DNA of 58,932 bases, taken from contig CAAFVM010000032.1 in NCBI GenBank assembly GCA_900766495.1, positions 1 through 58,932 of the forward strand. The letters run 5' to 3'. This DNA comes from Clostridia bacterium (lineage in GTDB: Bacteria > Bacillota > Clostridia > Christensenellales > Borkfalkiaceae). Under the pieces are notes generated by a model. It was not told where the DNA came from. It did no database searches and saw only the letters and a list, made by a program, of their open reading frames with translations. Numbering within the stretch: position 1 is the first letter of the stretch; every line of letters starts with the position of its first letter. Below, piece after piece: positions 8,355 through 16,990 of the stretch. Position numbers and translations under genes: made by a program.

Positions 8355-10040
8355 TCAGAACAACCCGATAATTTTGCCGTTTTCGTCTACGTCGATATTT
8401 TCGGCTGCGGGATGAGCGGGAAGCCCGGGCATAGTCATTACGTCGCCGGTTAAAACGACTATAAAGCCGGCGCCCGCCGAAACTTTAACCTTGCGCACGG
8501 TAACCGTAAAGTTTTCGGGCGCGCCTAAAAGTTTGGGATCGTCCGAAAAGCTGTATTGCGTTTTAGCCATGCAAACAGGGCAGTTTTTAAAGCCCATAGC
8601 CTCGAGTTTTTCTATCTGCGCGCTTGCTTCCGCCGTAAATTCAACGCCTTTGCCTCGATATATTTTTGTAACCACGGCTTCTATTTTCTGTTTTAAAGGT
8701 AAGTCGCCGTCGTATGCGAATTTAAAATTGTTCGGCTGTTCGCAAAGCTTAACAACCTCTTTCGCAAGAGCTTCGCCGCCCTTGCCGCCCTCCGCCCAAA
8801 CGTTTGAAAGCACAACGTTTACGCCGAGTTTTTTGCATTTTTCGGTTATAAACTCAATTTCTTCGTCGGTATCGGTCGGAAAACGATTTATCGCTACCAC
8901 GCACGGAAGCCCAAACACGTCGCGAACGTTTGAAACGTGGCGAAGCAGATTAGGCACGCCCTTTTCAAGCGCGGATATATTTTGCTCGGCAAGCAGATTT
9001 TTGGCAAGCCCGCCGTGCATTTTTAGCGCGCGCACGGTTGCAACCACAACTACAGCCGACGGAGTAAGCCCCGCCATTCTGCACTTCAAATCGAAAAATT
9101 TCTCGGCGCCGAGGTCGGCTCCGAAACCCGCTTCGGTAACGGCGTAGTCGCCTATCGCCATCGCCGCGCGCGTTGCAAGCACCGAGTTACACCCGTGAGC
9201 AATGTTCGCGAACGGTCCGCCGTGAACTATCGCGGGGGTCGCCTCGAGCGTTTGTACAAGGTTGGGTTTAAGCGCGTCTTTTAAAAGAGCGGTCATTGCG
9301 CCCGCGGCTTTCAAATCGCCCGCGGTCACGGGGGCGCCGTCGTAAGTATAACCGATTATTATGCGCGAAAGTCTTTCTTTAAGGTCGCTTATCGACGAAG
9401 CGAGGCACAAAACAGCCATTACTTCGGAAGCCACGGTTATATCGAACCCGTCTTCGCGCGGGCAACCGTTTTTCTCGCCGCCAAGCCCGTCTACAACGTA
9501 GCGAAGCTGGCGGTCGTTCATATCCACGCACCGCTTCCACGTTATTTTTTTCTGGTCAATTTTAAGCGCGTTGCCTTGCTGAATGTGATTGTCTATCATA
9601 GCGGCAAGCAGATTGTTCGCCGCGCCTATCGCGTGAAAATCGCCTGTAAAATGCAGGTTAATGTCTTCCATAGGAACTACTTGAGCATACCCGCCTCCCG
9701 CGGCGCCGCCCTTTATTCCGAACACGGGACCGAGCGACGGCTCGCGCAGAGCCACGCAAACCTTTTTGCCAAGCCGTTTTAGCCCGTCGGCAAGCCCTAT
9801 CGTCGTGGTGGTTTTGCCCTCGCCCGCGGGGGTGGGGGTTATTGCCGTCACCAGAACGAGCTTACCGCTTTCGCCGTTTTTCTCCGCTTCTTTTTCTTTT
9901 ATAAACGCAAGGTCGATTTTTGCTTTATACCGCCCATACCTCTCGACGTATTTTTCGTCGATTCCCGCGGCGGCGGCTATTTCGCCTATATCTTTAAGTT
10001 TACACTCCTGCGCTATTTCAATGTCAGTTTTATAAGTCAA
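8355..10040 (-). CDS. fhs: Formate-tetrahydrofolate ligase
   Basis: A 561-residue enzyme joining formate to tetrahydrofolate with ATP, giving 10-formyl-THF for purine synthesis or the methyl branch of acetogenesis. The ATP loop TPTPAGEGKTTTT, the RGGAAGGGYAQ-type segment (KGGAAGGGYAQV) and HGGPFANIAHGCNS are classic for the family, and the length is normal. The start codon is TTG at 10040, supported by AGAGGAA about 8 bases upstream; no ATG is near. A promoter sits at 10129-10158. Other Wood-Ljungdahl genes are not in this window. Confidence 0.95.
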   Translation of the reverse strand: MTYKTDIEIAQECKLKDIGEIAAAAGIDEKYVERYGRYKAKIDLAFIKEKEAEKNGESGKLVLVTAITPTPAGEGKTTTTIGLADGLKRLGKKVCVALREPSLGPVFGIKGGAAGGGYAQVVPMEDINLHFTGDFHAIGAANNLLAAMIDNHIQQGNALKIDQKKITWKRCVDMNDRQLRYVVDGLGGEKNGCPREDGFDITVASEVMAVLCLASSISDLKERLSRIIIGYTYDGAPVTAGDLKAAGAMTALLKDALKPNLVQTLEATPAIVHGGPFANIAHGCNSVLATRAAMAIGDYAVTEAGFGADLGAEKFFDLKCRMAGLTPSAVVVVATVRALKMHGGLAKNLLAEQNISALEKGVPNLLRHVSNVRDVFGLPCVVAINRFPTDTDEEIEFITEKCKKLGVNVVLSNVWAEGGKGGEALAKEVVKLCEQPNNFKFAYDGDLPLKQKIEAVVTKIYRGKGVEFTAEASAQIEKLEAMGFKNCPVCMAKTQYSFSDDPKLLGAPENFTVTVRKVKVSAGAGFIVVLTGDVMTMPGLPAHPAAENIDVDENGKIIGLF

Positions 10041-10128
10041 TTCAAAAATTCCTCTAATATTTCTTTCGGTCGGTTTTCGGGTTCTTTCCCGTAAGACCGC
10101 CGAACGCCGCAGCTTTTTTACAATTCAT

Positions 10129-10158
10129 ATTTTAGCACAAACAAACTGTAATTGTCAA
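10129..10158 (-). promoter_or_regulatory. Promoter of fhs
   Basis: On the minus strand TTGACA (10153-10158), an 18-base spacer and TAAAAT (10129-10134). The leader of about 80 bases can form a small hairpin but does not match the THF riboswitch. Confidence 0.75.
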
Positions 10159-10266
10159 CGAGTATTGTAATTTTTATTTTTCCTAAAAAGACTATATTTT
10201 TAAATAGGCACTTTAACTTAATTATCCGAATTTTGCGCCGACGGTTAAAAAGTTTGCGCATAACGG

Positions 10267-10296
10267 TTGACGGAAAGCGAAAAAGCGTTGTATAAT
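10267..10296 (+). promoter_or_regulatory. Promoter of the flavodiiron protein gene
   Basis: TTGACG (10267-10272), an 18-base spacer and TATAAT (10291-10296). Transcription from here gives an untranslated leader of about 300 bases before the start at 10599. That leader contains a copy of the GTCGATTAAC motif at 10390-10411 and AAAAGCTTT-type inverted repeats near 10436-10482. Confidence 0.75.
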
Positions 10297-10598
10297 ATAT
10301 AAGTAATTAACGAGTAACAAAAAGCGAGTAAGTTGCCGTTTTTGCGGTAAAATTTTTGCCGAAAAATAGCGTTTAAATAAGAAAAGCCCCGCTATAGGTC
10401 GATTAACGAACATTTCGACAAAACGCAGGTCTTTTAAAAAGCTTTCATATACGCTTAATATGCGCGTGAAGAAAAGCTTTTACAAGTTGCGTTTTATACG
10501 TCTTGTTTTTTAGTTTCGGCTTTTAGTTGCGGCTTTTATATGAAAAAATGCGCATATGCGCTGAACTGAATAAAAAATTTTATGAGGTATTTATAATT

Positions 10599-11771
10599 AT
10601 GGTAAACGAAATTGTTAAAGGCGTAAAATACGTAGGCGTAAACGATTACGACGTCGATTTGTTCGAGGGGCAATATAAAGTTCCCGACGGCATGGCATAT
10701 AATTCCTATGTGGTAATCGACGAAAAAATTGCCGTTTTCGATACGGTAGACGCAAAATTCGGCGGCGAATGGCTTGAAAACGTTAAAACCGCGTGCGATG
10801 GTAAAGCACCCGATTATCTTATAGTTCAGCATATGGAGCCCGACCATTCGGCGAACATAACGGAATTTTTAAAGGTTTACCCCAACGCGCAAGTGGTTTC
10901 GAACGCGAAAGCCTTTACAATGATGGATAATTTCTTCGGCGCAGGCGCGGTTAAAAACAGAATTACCGTTACCAACGGCGAGGTTTTCGACCTTGGAAAA
11001 CACAAATTCACCTTTGTTTTCGCGCCCATGGTACACTGGCCCGAAGTTATGCTTACTTTTGATTCAACCGACGGCATTTTATTTTCCGCCGACGCGTTCG
11101 GCAAGTTCGGAGCGCTTGGTTGCGAGGACGATTTAAAAGGCGACTGGGCTTGCGAAGCGCGCAGATATTACTTCGGAATTGTGGGTAAATACGGTATGCA
11201 GGTGCAAAATCTGCTTAAACAGGCGGCTAATTTAGATATTAAAATTATTTGCCCCCTGCACGGACCCGTTCTTAAAGAAAACCTCGGCTATTACGTAGGG
11301 CTTTACAACGTATGGTCGAGCTATCAACCCGAAAGCAAAGGCGTATTTATAGCATACAGCTCGGTTTACGGCAACACTAAAAAAGCCGCCGAAATTCTTG
11401 CGAGCGAGCTTGAAGCCAAAGGCGAAACCGTGGTTATAAGCAACCTTGCCCGCGCAGACCAAGCCGAATGTGTTGAAGACGCTTTCAGATACGACAGGCT
11501 GGTTCTCGCGTCGGTAACCTACAACGGCGACGTGTTCCCCTGCATGCGTTCGTTTATTGAAGCGCTGGTCGAGCGCGGTTATAAAAACCGCACCGTCGGA
11601 TTTATTGAAAACGGCTCGTGGGCGCCTATGGCTAAAAAGGTAATGAGCGGTATGCTTGAAAACTGCAAGAATCTTACATTTATTCCTACGTCGGCAACCG
11701 TAAATTCGGGAGTTTCCGAAAGCGCGAAACAGGCTTTACACCAAATAGCTGAAGAACTTACTTCTTTATAA
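10599..11771 (+). CDS. Flavodiiron protein (A-type flavoprotein)
   Basis: A 390-residue cytoplasmic enzyme that reduces oxygen to water and/or nitric oxide to nitrous oxide, protecting anaerobes. The N-terminal metallo-beta-lactamase-like domain carries the diiron ligands His78-x-Glu80-x-Asp82-His83, a further His in PMVHWPEVM, Asp in SADAFG and His in PLHGPV. The C-terminal flavodoxin domain (from about residue 247) starts with IAYSSVYGNTKKAA, the FMN phosphate loop. No rubredoxin domain is fused, so a separate electron donor is needed. The start is the ATG after GAGGT; the longer in-frame version from 10527 is not supported. Rubrerythrin lies 5 kb away. Confidence 0.93.
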   Translation: MVNEIVKGVKYVGVNDYDVDLFEGQYKVPDGMAYNSYVVIDEKIAVFDTVDAKFGGEWLENVKTACDGKAPDYLIVQHMEPDHSANITEFLKVYPNAQVVSNAKAFTMMDNFFGAGAVKNRITVTNGEVFDLGKHKFTFVFAPMVHWPEVMLTFDSTDGILFSADAFGKFGALGCEDDLKGDWACEARRYYFGIVGKYGMQVQNLLKQAANLDIKIICPLHGPVLKENLGYYVGLYNVWSSYQPESKGVFIAYSSVYGNTKKAAEILASELEAKGETVVISNLARADQAECVEDAFRYDRLVLASVTYNGDVFPCMRSFIEALVERGYKNRTVGFIENGSWAPMAKKVMSGMLENCKNLTFIPTSATVNSGVSESAKQALHQIAEELTSL

Positions 11772-11787
11772 TTTATTGCTTTTGCGA

Positions 11788-11830
11788 TTAAAAAAGTCGG
11801 CATATAAGTCGATTAACGGCACTTTTCTAA
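11788..11830 (+). terminator. Weak terminator with GTCGATTAACGGC motif
   Basis: AAAAGT (11792-11797) and ACTTTT (11821-11826) flank the exact motif ATAAGTCGATTAACGGC (11804-11820). The stem is only about six A/T-rich pairs, so termination strength is doubtful. Confidence 0.5.
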
Positions 11831-11845
11831 TTCTTCGTGCCTGAC

Positions 11846-12120
11846 CGACGGTAGTCAAGCCTTGCTGTTCGTTTCCACGAGATTCCCAGGTTTCGCTCTG
11901 AATGACACCATTGTGTTATGACAAAAAACCGGGCGACCACTGGTCGCCCCTACAGAAAACAAGCACAAAAGTTTATTCTTTCACTCACACCCTTTGTTTT
12001 CTGTCATGTTGAGCTTGTCGAAACATCTCGCGGAAGCGTTGCTTGAATAACGAAACCACTTAACCCTCGCGGAGAAAAACCTAAACAACAGAAAAAGCCC
12101 CGCCGCGGGGAATTAGAAAA
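11846..12120. repeat. Intergenic repeat island 2
   Basis: No gene is seen. It holds an eroded R1 copy on the reverse strand (11865-11909), the R3 palindrome (11931-11954), a full R2 copy (12002-12048), and a CTCGCGGAG/CCCCGCCGCGGGG segment (12061-12116) shared with the other islands. The order of the pieces resembles islands 1, 3 and 4. The TPR gene ribosome binding site follows directly. Confidence 0.85.
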
Positions 12121-12136
12121 AAAACGGAGGTAAATT

Positions 12137-12949
12137 ATGGAAAGCAATATAAAAGAAGAAACCGAATTTTTGTGCTCCACCTGCTCGAAAGAACCGAGCG
12201 GACACATAAACGTAGAGCGGTTTATAACCTCGCTTGACAAGTGTTTTTTAACCAACGACCTTAAAAAGGCGCAGGAAATTATTGATTTCTGGAAAGCCGA
12301 AGCGTTTGCATTGAACGACGAGCGCGGCAGATTGAGCATAGTAAACGAAGAACTCGGTTTTTACCGCCGCACCGCCGATGCAAAAAAAGGTCTTGAAGCA
12401 GTGAGCGAAGCGCTTGCTCTTATAGAAAGTCTCGGGCTTGAAAACGATTTTTCCGCCGCCGATATTTTCGTAAACGCGGCGACTACTTTAAAATGTTTTA
12501 AAAAGCCCGCCGAAGCAATAGAATTTTATGAAAAAGCAGAAAAATTGTTCACCTCCAGAGGAAAGCGCGATTTCGATTACGCCGCGTTTTTAAACAATTA
12601 TGCTTCCGCACTTTCCGATTTGGAAAGCTACGATAAAGCCGAACAGCTTTATAAAAAAGCAATTTCCGTTTTAAAAGAAACAGGCGGACACGACGGCGAA
12701 ATTGCGGTTACTTTAATCAACTTGGCGCACCTTATTTTCGACCGCGACGACACCGCATACGAACAAACCGAAAAAACTCTTGACGAAGCGTGGGAATATA
12801 TTAATTCCGACAACCAAAAGCGCGACGCAAACTACGCGTTTATTTTAAGCAAATGCGCCCCGTCTCTCCGCTATTTTCAGCGCGAAGAGCAAGCGCTTGC
12901 ATGCGAGCAGGTTGCCGAAGAGATTTACTCGGGCAACGCAAAAAAATAG
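12137..12949 (+). CDS. Tetratricopeptide repeat protein
   Basis: A 270-residue soluble protein made almost wholly of helical TPR-like repeats, for example AIEFYEKAEKLFTSRGK, KAEQLYKKAISVLKETG and LDEAWEYINSDNQK. A short N-terminal stretch contains a CSTCSKEP cysteine pair. It is likely a protein-interaction scaffold with no enzymatic motif. GGAGG sits 8 bases before the ATG. The next gene (DUF4037) begins 16 bases downstream, so the two are almost surely one transcript and probably partners. The biochemical role is unknown. Confidence 0.85.
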   Translation: MESNIKEETEFLCSTCSKEPSGHINVERFITSLDKCFLTNDLKKAQEIIDFWKAEAFALNDERGRLSIVNEELGFYRRTADAKKGLEAVSEALALIESLGLENDFSAADIFVNAATTLKCFKKPAEAIEFYEKAEKLFTSRGKRDFDYAAFLNNYASALSDLESYDKAEQLYKKAISVLKETGGHDGEIAVTLINLAHLIFDRDDTAYEQTEKTLDEAWEYINSDNQKRDANYAFILSKCAPSLRYFQREEQALACEQVAEEIYSGNAKK

Positions 12950-12965
12950 CCGCGTAACGAAAAAT

Positions 12966-13907
12966 ATGAACGGACTTGAACTTTCTGAAAGATTCTTTTA
13001 TTCGTGCGGCGAACCCGAATTAAAAAACGTATTTAAAGACGACTATAAAAATATGGCACTCGGGCTTGCGGGGCACGGCTCCGAATGCTTCGGCTTTGAC
13101 GACGAGCTTTCTTCCGACCACGACTACGATTGCGGTTTTTGCATTTGGCTTACCGAAGAAGACTACCGTAAATTCGGCTTTAAACTAGAACGCACATATG
13201 ACGATATTTGCAAGCGCGCAGGCGTTTTTGCCAAAGAAAAAAGCATAGGCGGCTCGAATTTCAAAGGCGTGCGCACCGTTGAAAATTTTTATTCGTTTTA
13301 CCTCGGTTCGCCCTCTCTTCCAAAAACAAACGACGAGTGGCTTGCCATTCCCGATTTTTATCTTGCCGAAGCGACCAACGGAAAAGTTTTTTACGACGGC
13401 AAAGGCGAGTTCACACGCATACGCAATGCCATAAAAAACGACCGCCCTGCCGACGTTCGGCTTAAAAAACTCGCGTCGGAACTGTTTTATTGCGCACAGT
13501 TCGGGCAATATAATTATTATCGCTGTTTAAAACGCAACGACGGAGCGGCTGCGGCTTATTGCATTTCTTCTTTTTGTTATCATGCGGCTTGCGCGGCGTT
13601 TTTAATTGCAAACGAGTACGCTCCGTATTACAAATGGATTTTCCGCGCGCTCGATAATCTGCCGCAGTTTTCTTTTTTACGAAAGCAATTAAACGAACTT
13701 TGTTTAACTTCCCCGCTTAACCCGGCCTGCGGCGAACTTTCGGAAAAAATTTGCGCGGCGCTTACGGAAGAAATAAACAAGCAAAGCGAGCTTAACAAAA
13801 ACGGTAAACTTTACGTAAGCGGCGGGTGCGACCTTGAACGTTACGCCTATGCCGTTACAGACCTTATTAAAGACGGCAATTTAAGAAATTCGCCGGTCAT
13901 GCTGTAA
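12966..13907 (+). CDS. DUF4037 nucleotidyltransferase-like protein
   Basis: A 313-residue cytoplasmic protein of the DUF4037 type. Near the N-terminus GHGSECFGFDDELSSDHD has the Gly-Ser then spaced Asp pattern of the minimal nucleotidyltransferase fold, so nucleotide transfer to a protein or small molecule is plausible. The remaining ~200 residues are helical and resemble a HEPN/KNTase C-terminal bundle. The ATG at 12966 is chosen by homology of the fold; no good ribosome binding site is seen, so translation may be coupled to the TPR gene ending 16 bases before. An in-frame start inside the TPR gene (12897) is rejected. It ends before two terminators. Confidence 0.8.
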   Translation: MNGLELSERFFYSCGEPELKNVFKDDYKNMALGLAGHGSECFGFDDELSSDHDYDCGFCIWLTEEDYRKFGFKLERTYDDICKRAGVFAKEKSIGGSNFKGVRTVENFYSFYLGSPSLPKTNDEWLAIPDFYLAEATNGKVFYDGKGEFTRIRNAIKNDRPADVRLKKLASELFYCAQFGQYNYYRCLKRNDGAAAAYCISSFCYHAACAAFLIANEYAPYYKWIFRALDNLPQFSFLRKQLNELCLTSPLNPACGELSEKICAALTEEINKQSELNKNGKLYVSGGCDLERYAYAVTDLIKDGNLRNSPVML

Positions 13908-13928
13908 AATTTTGCGCTGAAAACAAAC

Positions 13929-13977
13929 AAAAAAGAGAGCGAATGTGCCGTTAATCGCCTTATACGCCCTCTTTTTA
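13929..13977 (+). terminator. Terminator with the motif in its loop
   Basis: AAAAAGAG-A-GCG (13930-13941) pairs with CGC-C-CTCTTTTT (13965-13976). The loop of about 23 bases contains GTGCCGTTAATCGCCTTATA, the reverse-strand form of the recurring motif. The loop is far longer than in normal intrinsic terminators. Confidence 0.8.
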
Positions 13978-13991
13978 TTTTTACATTAAAC

Positions 13992-14036
13992 AAAAAAGCT
14001 TTCGCTCCTTTTTAAAAAGAAACGAAAGCTTTTTAA
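13992..14036. terminator. Bidirectional terminator at the end of pnp
   Basis: AAAAAGCTTTCG (13993-14004) pairs perfectly with CGAAAGCTTTTT (14023-14034), with T runs on both sides. It serves pnp on the minus strand. Confidence 0.85.
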
Positions 14037-14051
14037 TTCTTAAGTTATAAA

Positions 14052-16151
14052 TTAGTCGTCGATTTTTTCAAGGAGTTTAAGGTCGATGCCCTTTTCGCCT
14101 ATCTTGATGATTTCAACTTTAACTTTATCGCCGATATTCAGAACGTCCTCGACTTTATTGATGCGGGTTTTGCTCATCTTCGAAATGTGAATCATACCCG
14201 ACTTTCCGGGAGCGAGGTCAACGAACGCGCCGGTAGTAGAAATAATTCTGGCAACCGTCGATATAAACATATCGCCGACTTCGAGGTCGCGGGTGATTGC
14301 CATAATGATTTCTTTTGCCTTGGCTGCCTGATCGACGGAATCGCCGTAAGCCGCGATGAATACGCGACCGTCGTCGTCGATGTCGATTTTAACGCCGGTT
14401 TCGGCAATGATTTTATTGATAGTCTTTCCGCCGCTGCCGATAACGTCTTTAATCTTTTCGGGGTCGATGTTAAAGGTGATAATTCTGGGAGCGTATTTAG
14501 AAAGTTCTTTGCTGGGTTCGGGAATGCAGTCGAGCATTTTGTTAAGAATGAAATGTCTGCCCTCGTTCGCCTGCTTGATTGCCTGGCGAAGAATTTTCTC
14601 GTCGATACCCTTAATCTTAATATCCATCTGGATAGCGGTGATGCCCTTAACGGTACCCGCAACCTTGAAGTCCATATCGCCGAGGAAGTCTTCAAGACCC
14701 TGAATATCCGACATAACCGAAACTTTTCCGCTTTCGACGTCCTTGATAAGCCCCATAGCAATACCTGCAACCGGGCGTTTGATGGGAACGCCTGCGTCCA
14801 TAAGAGCCATGGTCGAACCGCAAACCGAAGCCTGCGAAGTGGAGCCGTTGGAGCTTAAAACTTCCGAAACCAGTCTTATGCAGTAAGGGAACTCTTCTTC
14901 CGACGGAATAACGGGTTCGAGCGCTCTTTCTGCAAGCGCGCCGTGACCGATTTCTCTTCTTCCGGGACTTTTAAGACCTCTCGCTTCGCCCGAAGCGTAA
15001 CCGGGCATGTTGTAGTGGTGCATATAGCGCTTGGCTGTTTCGTCGTCAAGCCCCTCGAGCTTCTGCATATCGCTCATCATACCCAAAGTGCAGGTGGTCA
15101 TAACCTGGGTCTGCCCTCTGGTGAATACGGCGGAGCCGTGAACGCGGGGAAGAATTCCGTGTTCGCACCAGATAGGTCTGATTTCGGTAAGAGTTCTGCC
15201 GTCGGGACGAATGCCGGTAGCGGTGATTTTAGCGCGAACCTTTTCTTTGGTTATATAATAAAGGCTGTCTTTAATTTCCCTTTCCATATCGGGGTAAATA
15301 TCGGCAAAATGCGCAAGGCAGTCTTTTTCTACGGCGTCCTGACGGTCGGAGCGTTCCTGACGGTCGAACGTATCGAGCGCGTAGTCGAGTTTTTCGCCGG
15401 CATATGCGCGAACGGCGGCGTCGAGGTCTTCGGGAACGTGATAAAGTTCCATTTCGCGTTTGGGCTTGCCAACCTCTTTAACGATTTCTTCGATGAACGC
15501 GCACTGTTTTTTAATCTCTTCGTGACCGAAAAGAATAGCGCCTATCATCTGCTCGTCTTCTATTTCTTTCGCGCCCGCTTCAACCATCATAATGGCGTCC
15601 TTAGTGCCCGAAAGATTGAGGTGCAACGTGCTTCTTTCTCTCTGCGCGCTGTCGGGGTTAATGACGTATTCGCCGTCTACTATTCCTACGGTAACCGAAC
15701 CGGTAGGTCCTGCAAACGGAATGTCGGAAATAGACAAAGCGATTGACGAACCGAGCATTGCGAACGGCTCGGGAGCGATGTTGGTATCGACCGAAAGCGC
15801 GGTTGCAATAACGGTTACGTCGTTAAACAAGCCCTTGGGGAAGAGCGGACGAATAGGTCTGTCGATAAGGCGCGAGGTAAGAATGGCTTTATCGCTGGCC
15901 CTGCCCTCGCGTTTTTTAAATCCGCCGGGGATTTTACCTACGGCGTACATTTTTTCTTCATAGTCAACGCTTAACGGAAAGAAATCCATTCCGTCGCGCG
16001 GTTTTTCGCTCATGGTTGCGTTAACCATAACCACGGTGTCGCCGCAACGAACCATGCACGAGCCGTTTGCCTGTTGAGCATACTTGCCCACGTCTACGGT
16101 GACTTCCCTGCCGCCGACGACTGTTTTAAAAATTCTGTGATTTTCTAACAT
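14052..16151 (-). CDS. pnp: Polynucleotide phosphorylase
   Basis: A 699-residue 3'-5' exoribonuclease using phosphate to degrade RNA, trimeric in the degradosome. Two RNase PH folds (about residues 10-225 and 310-540) are separated by a helical linker. A KH domain follows (about 552-610, with loop GSGG), then an S1 domain (about 620-690, GAFVDLAPGKSGMIHISKMS). The second RNase PH core carries the catalytic-site segments FTRGQTQ and SNGSTSQASVCG. AAGGAG precedes the start. It follows rpsO on the same strand, the conserved rpsO-pnp order, but rpsO has its own terminator in the 259-base gap. Confidence 0.97.
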   Translation of the reverse strand: MLENHRIFKTVVGGREVTVDVGKYAQQANGSCMVRCGDTVVMVNATMSEKPRDGMDFFPLSVDYEEKMYAVGKIPGGFKKREGRASDKAILTSRLIDRPIRPLFPKGLFNDVTVIATALSVDTNIAPEPFAMLGSSIALSISDIPFAGPTGSVTVGIVDGEYVINPDSAQRERSTLHLNLSGTKDAIMMVEAGAKEIEDEQMIGAILFGHEEIKKQCAFIEEIVKEVGKPKREMELYHVPEDLDAAVRAYAGEKLDYALDTFDRQERSDRQDAVEKDCLAHFADIYPDMEREIKDSLYYITKEKVRAKITATGIRPDGRTLTEIRPIWCEHGILPRVHGSAVFTRGQTQVMTTCTLGMMSDMQKLEGLDDETAKRYMHHYNMPGYASGEARGLKSPGRREIGHGALAERALEPVIPSEEEFPYCIRLVSEVLSSNGSTSQASVCGSTMALMDAGVPIKRPVAGIAMGLIKDVESGKVSVMSDIQGLEDFLGDMDFKVAGTVKGITAIQMDIKIKGIDEKILRQAIKQANEGRHFILNKMLDCIPEPSKELSKYAPRIITFNIDPEKIKDVIGSGGKTINKIIAETGVKIDIDDDGRVFIAAYGDSVDQAAKAKEIIMAITRDLEVGDMFISTVARIISTTGAFVDLAPGKSGMIHISKMSKTRINKVEDVLNIGDKVKVEIIKIGEKGIDLKLLEKIDD

Positions 16152-16374
16152 TTGTTCTCCTTAAAATTCTCTATATCCTTGTTTTTCGTAACCTTAATTA
16201 AATGGGCAATAGCCGCTTTTAAACAATTTTTCGCCTAAAACGCAGGCTGTTTTGCTTGTTATTCTATCAGCTTTACGCCGCGCGTTTAAACTTTTGCGCC
16301 TTTTTACGCCGCGATTTTTTCGATGAGCTTATTTTTAAGCGCCTGTTTTAAGCAAAAATACGTTAAATTCAAAA

Positions 16375-16406
16375 AAAAGAGGGCGCAAAATGCTCCCCCT
16401 TTTAAT
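16375..16406 (-). terminator. Terminator between rpsO and pnp
   Basis: On the minus strand AAAAGGGGGAGC (16392-16403) pairs with GCGCCCTCTTTT (16375-16386), with one mismatch and one wobble, then a run of eight T. It starts a few bases after the rpsO stop and probably attenuates read-through into pnp. Confidence 0.8.
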
Positions 16407-16410
16407 TTTA

Positions 16411-16665
16411 TTACTTACGAAGCCCGAGCTTGGCGATAAGATCCCTGTACGCATTGATGTCGATTTCTTTAAGATAATCGAGCAAGCCCTTTCTGCGACC
16501 TACCATTTTAAGAAGACCGCGACGAGAGTGATTGTCGTTGGGGTTTACCGCAAGATGCGCGTTGAGGTGATTGATTCTTTCGGTAAGCAAAGCTACCTGA
16601 ACTTCAACCGAACCGGTGTCGTTTTCACTTTTTTTGTACTGATTGATTATTGCCTGTTTATCCAT
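16411..16665 (-). CDS. rpsO: 30S ribosomal protein S15
   Basis: An 84-residue small-subunit protein that binds 16S rRNA early in assembly of the platform. The family signature is clear in TGSVEVQVALLTERINHLNAHL and NDNHSRRGLLKMVGRRKGLLDYL. GGAGG lies 8 bases before the ATG. A promoter is at 16746-16775, and the leader between them can fold into a hairpin or pseudoknot, the place where S15 represses its own translation in other bacteria. pnp follows downstream. Confidence 0.97.
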   Translation of the reverse strand: MDKQAIINQYKKSENDTGSVEVQVALLTERINHLNAHLAVNPNDNHSRRGLLKMVGRRKGLLDYLKEIDINAYRDLIAKLGLRK

Positions 16666-16690
16666 TTTATTATCCTCCTATGGACTATTC

Positions 16691-16735
16691 GCATAAACAA
16701 AGAACTACGTCGAGTACTCGTATGCCCTTGTTTAA
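16691..16735 (-). promoter_or_regulatory. Possible S15 autoregulatory leader (pseudoknot-like)
   Basis: In plus coordinates GCATA (16691-16695) can pair with TATGC (16721-16725), and AAACAA (16695-16700) with TTGTTT (16729-16734). The self-complementary CGAGTACTCG (16711-16720) lies between. The two long-range pairings interlock, as in an H-type pseudoknot. It lies in the rpsO leader between promoter and ribosome binding site. Confidence 0.5.
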
Positions 16736-16745
16736 GTACATAATG

Positions 16746-16775
16746 ATTTTAACACATCGAAAAAAAATTGTCCAA
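16746..16775 (-). promoter_or_regulatory. Promoter of rpsO
   Basis: On the minus strand TTGGAC (16770-16775), an 18-base T-rich spacer and TAAAAT (16746-16751). Confidence 0.65.
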
Positions 16776-16871
16776 CGTTTTTAGGCGGTTAACGCGTTTT
16801 TATATATTATAATTTGATTATTTACCATTATTTTAATTGCGTTATTGTTAAAGGCGTTTTGCTTTTTGCAA

Positions 16872-16923
16872 TAAAAAAGCCGCGCGAATATGCCGTTAAC
16901 GGGCTTATAGCGCGACTTTTTAT
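16872..16923 (-). terminator. Terminator of rubrerythrin with the motif in its loop
   Basis: AAAAAG-C-CGCGC (16874-16885) pairs with GCGCG-A-CTTTTT (16910-16921). The loop of about 24 bases holds TGCCGTTAACGGGCTTATA. It lies about 70 bases past the rubrerythrin stop. Confidence 0.8.
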
Positions 16924-16990
16924 GTTTTTACGTTCTAAAAGCTAAATTTATATTGCGCTTTTAATTTAGTTTTTAAATGCCTACCCACGC

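Noticed and set aside
10041..10128. THF riboswitch before fhs
   Set aside because: Only a small hairpin is seen; the conserved aptamer segments are missing.
14943..15746. 267-codon plus-strand frame
   Set aside because: It is antisense to pnp, whose product is fully conserved.
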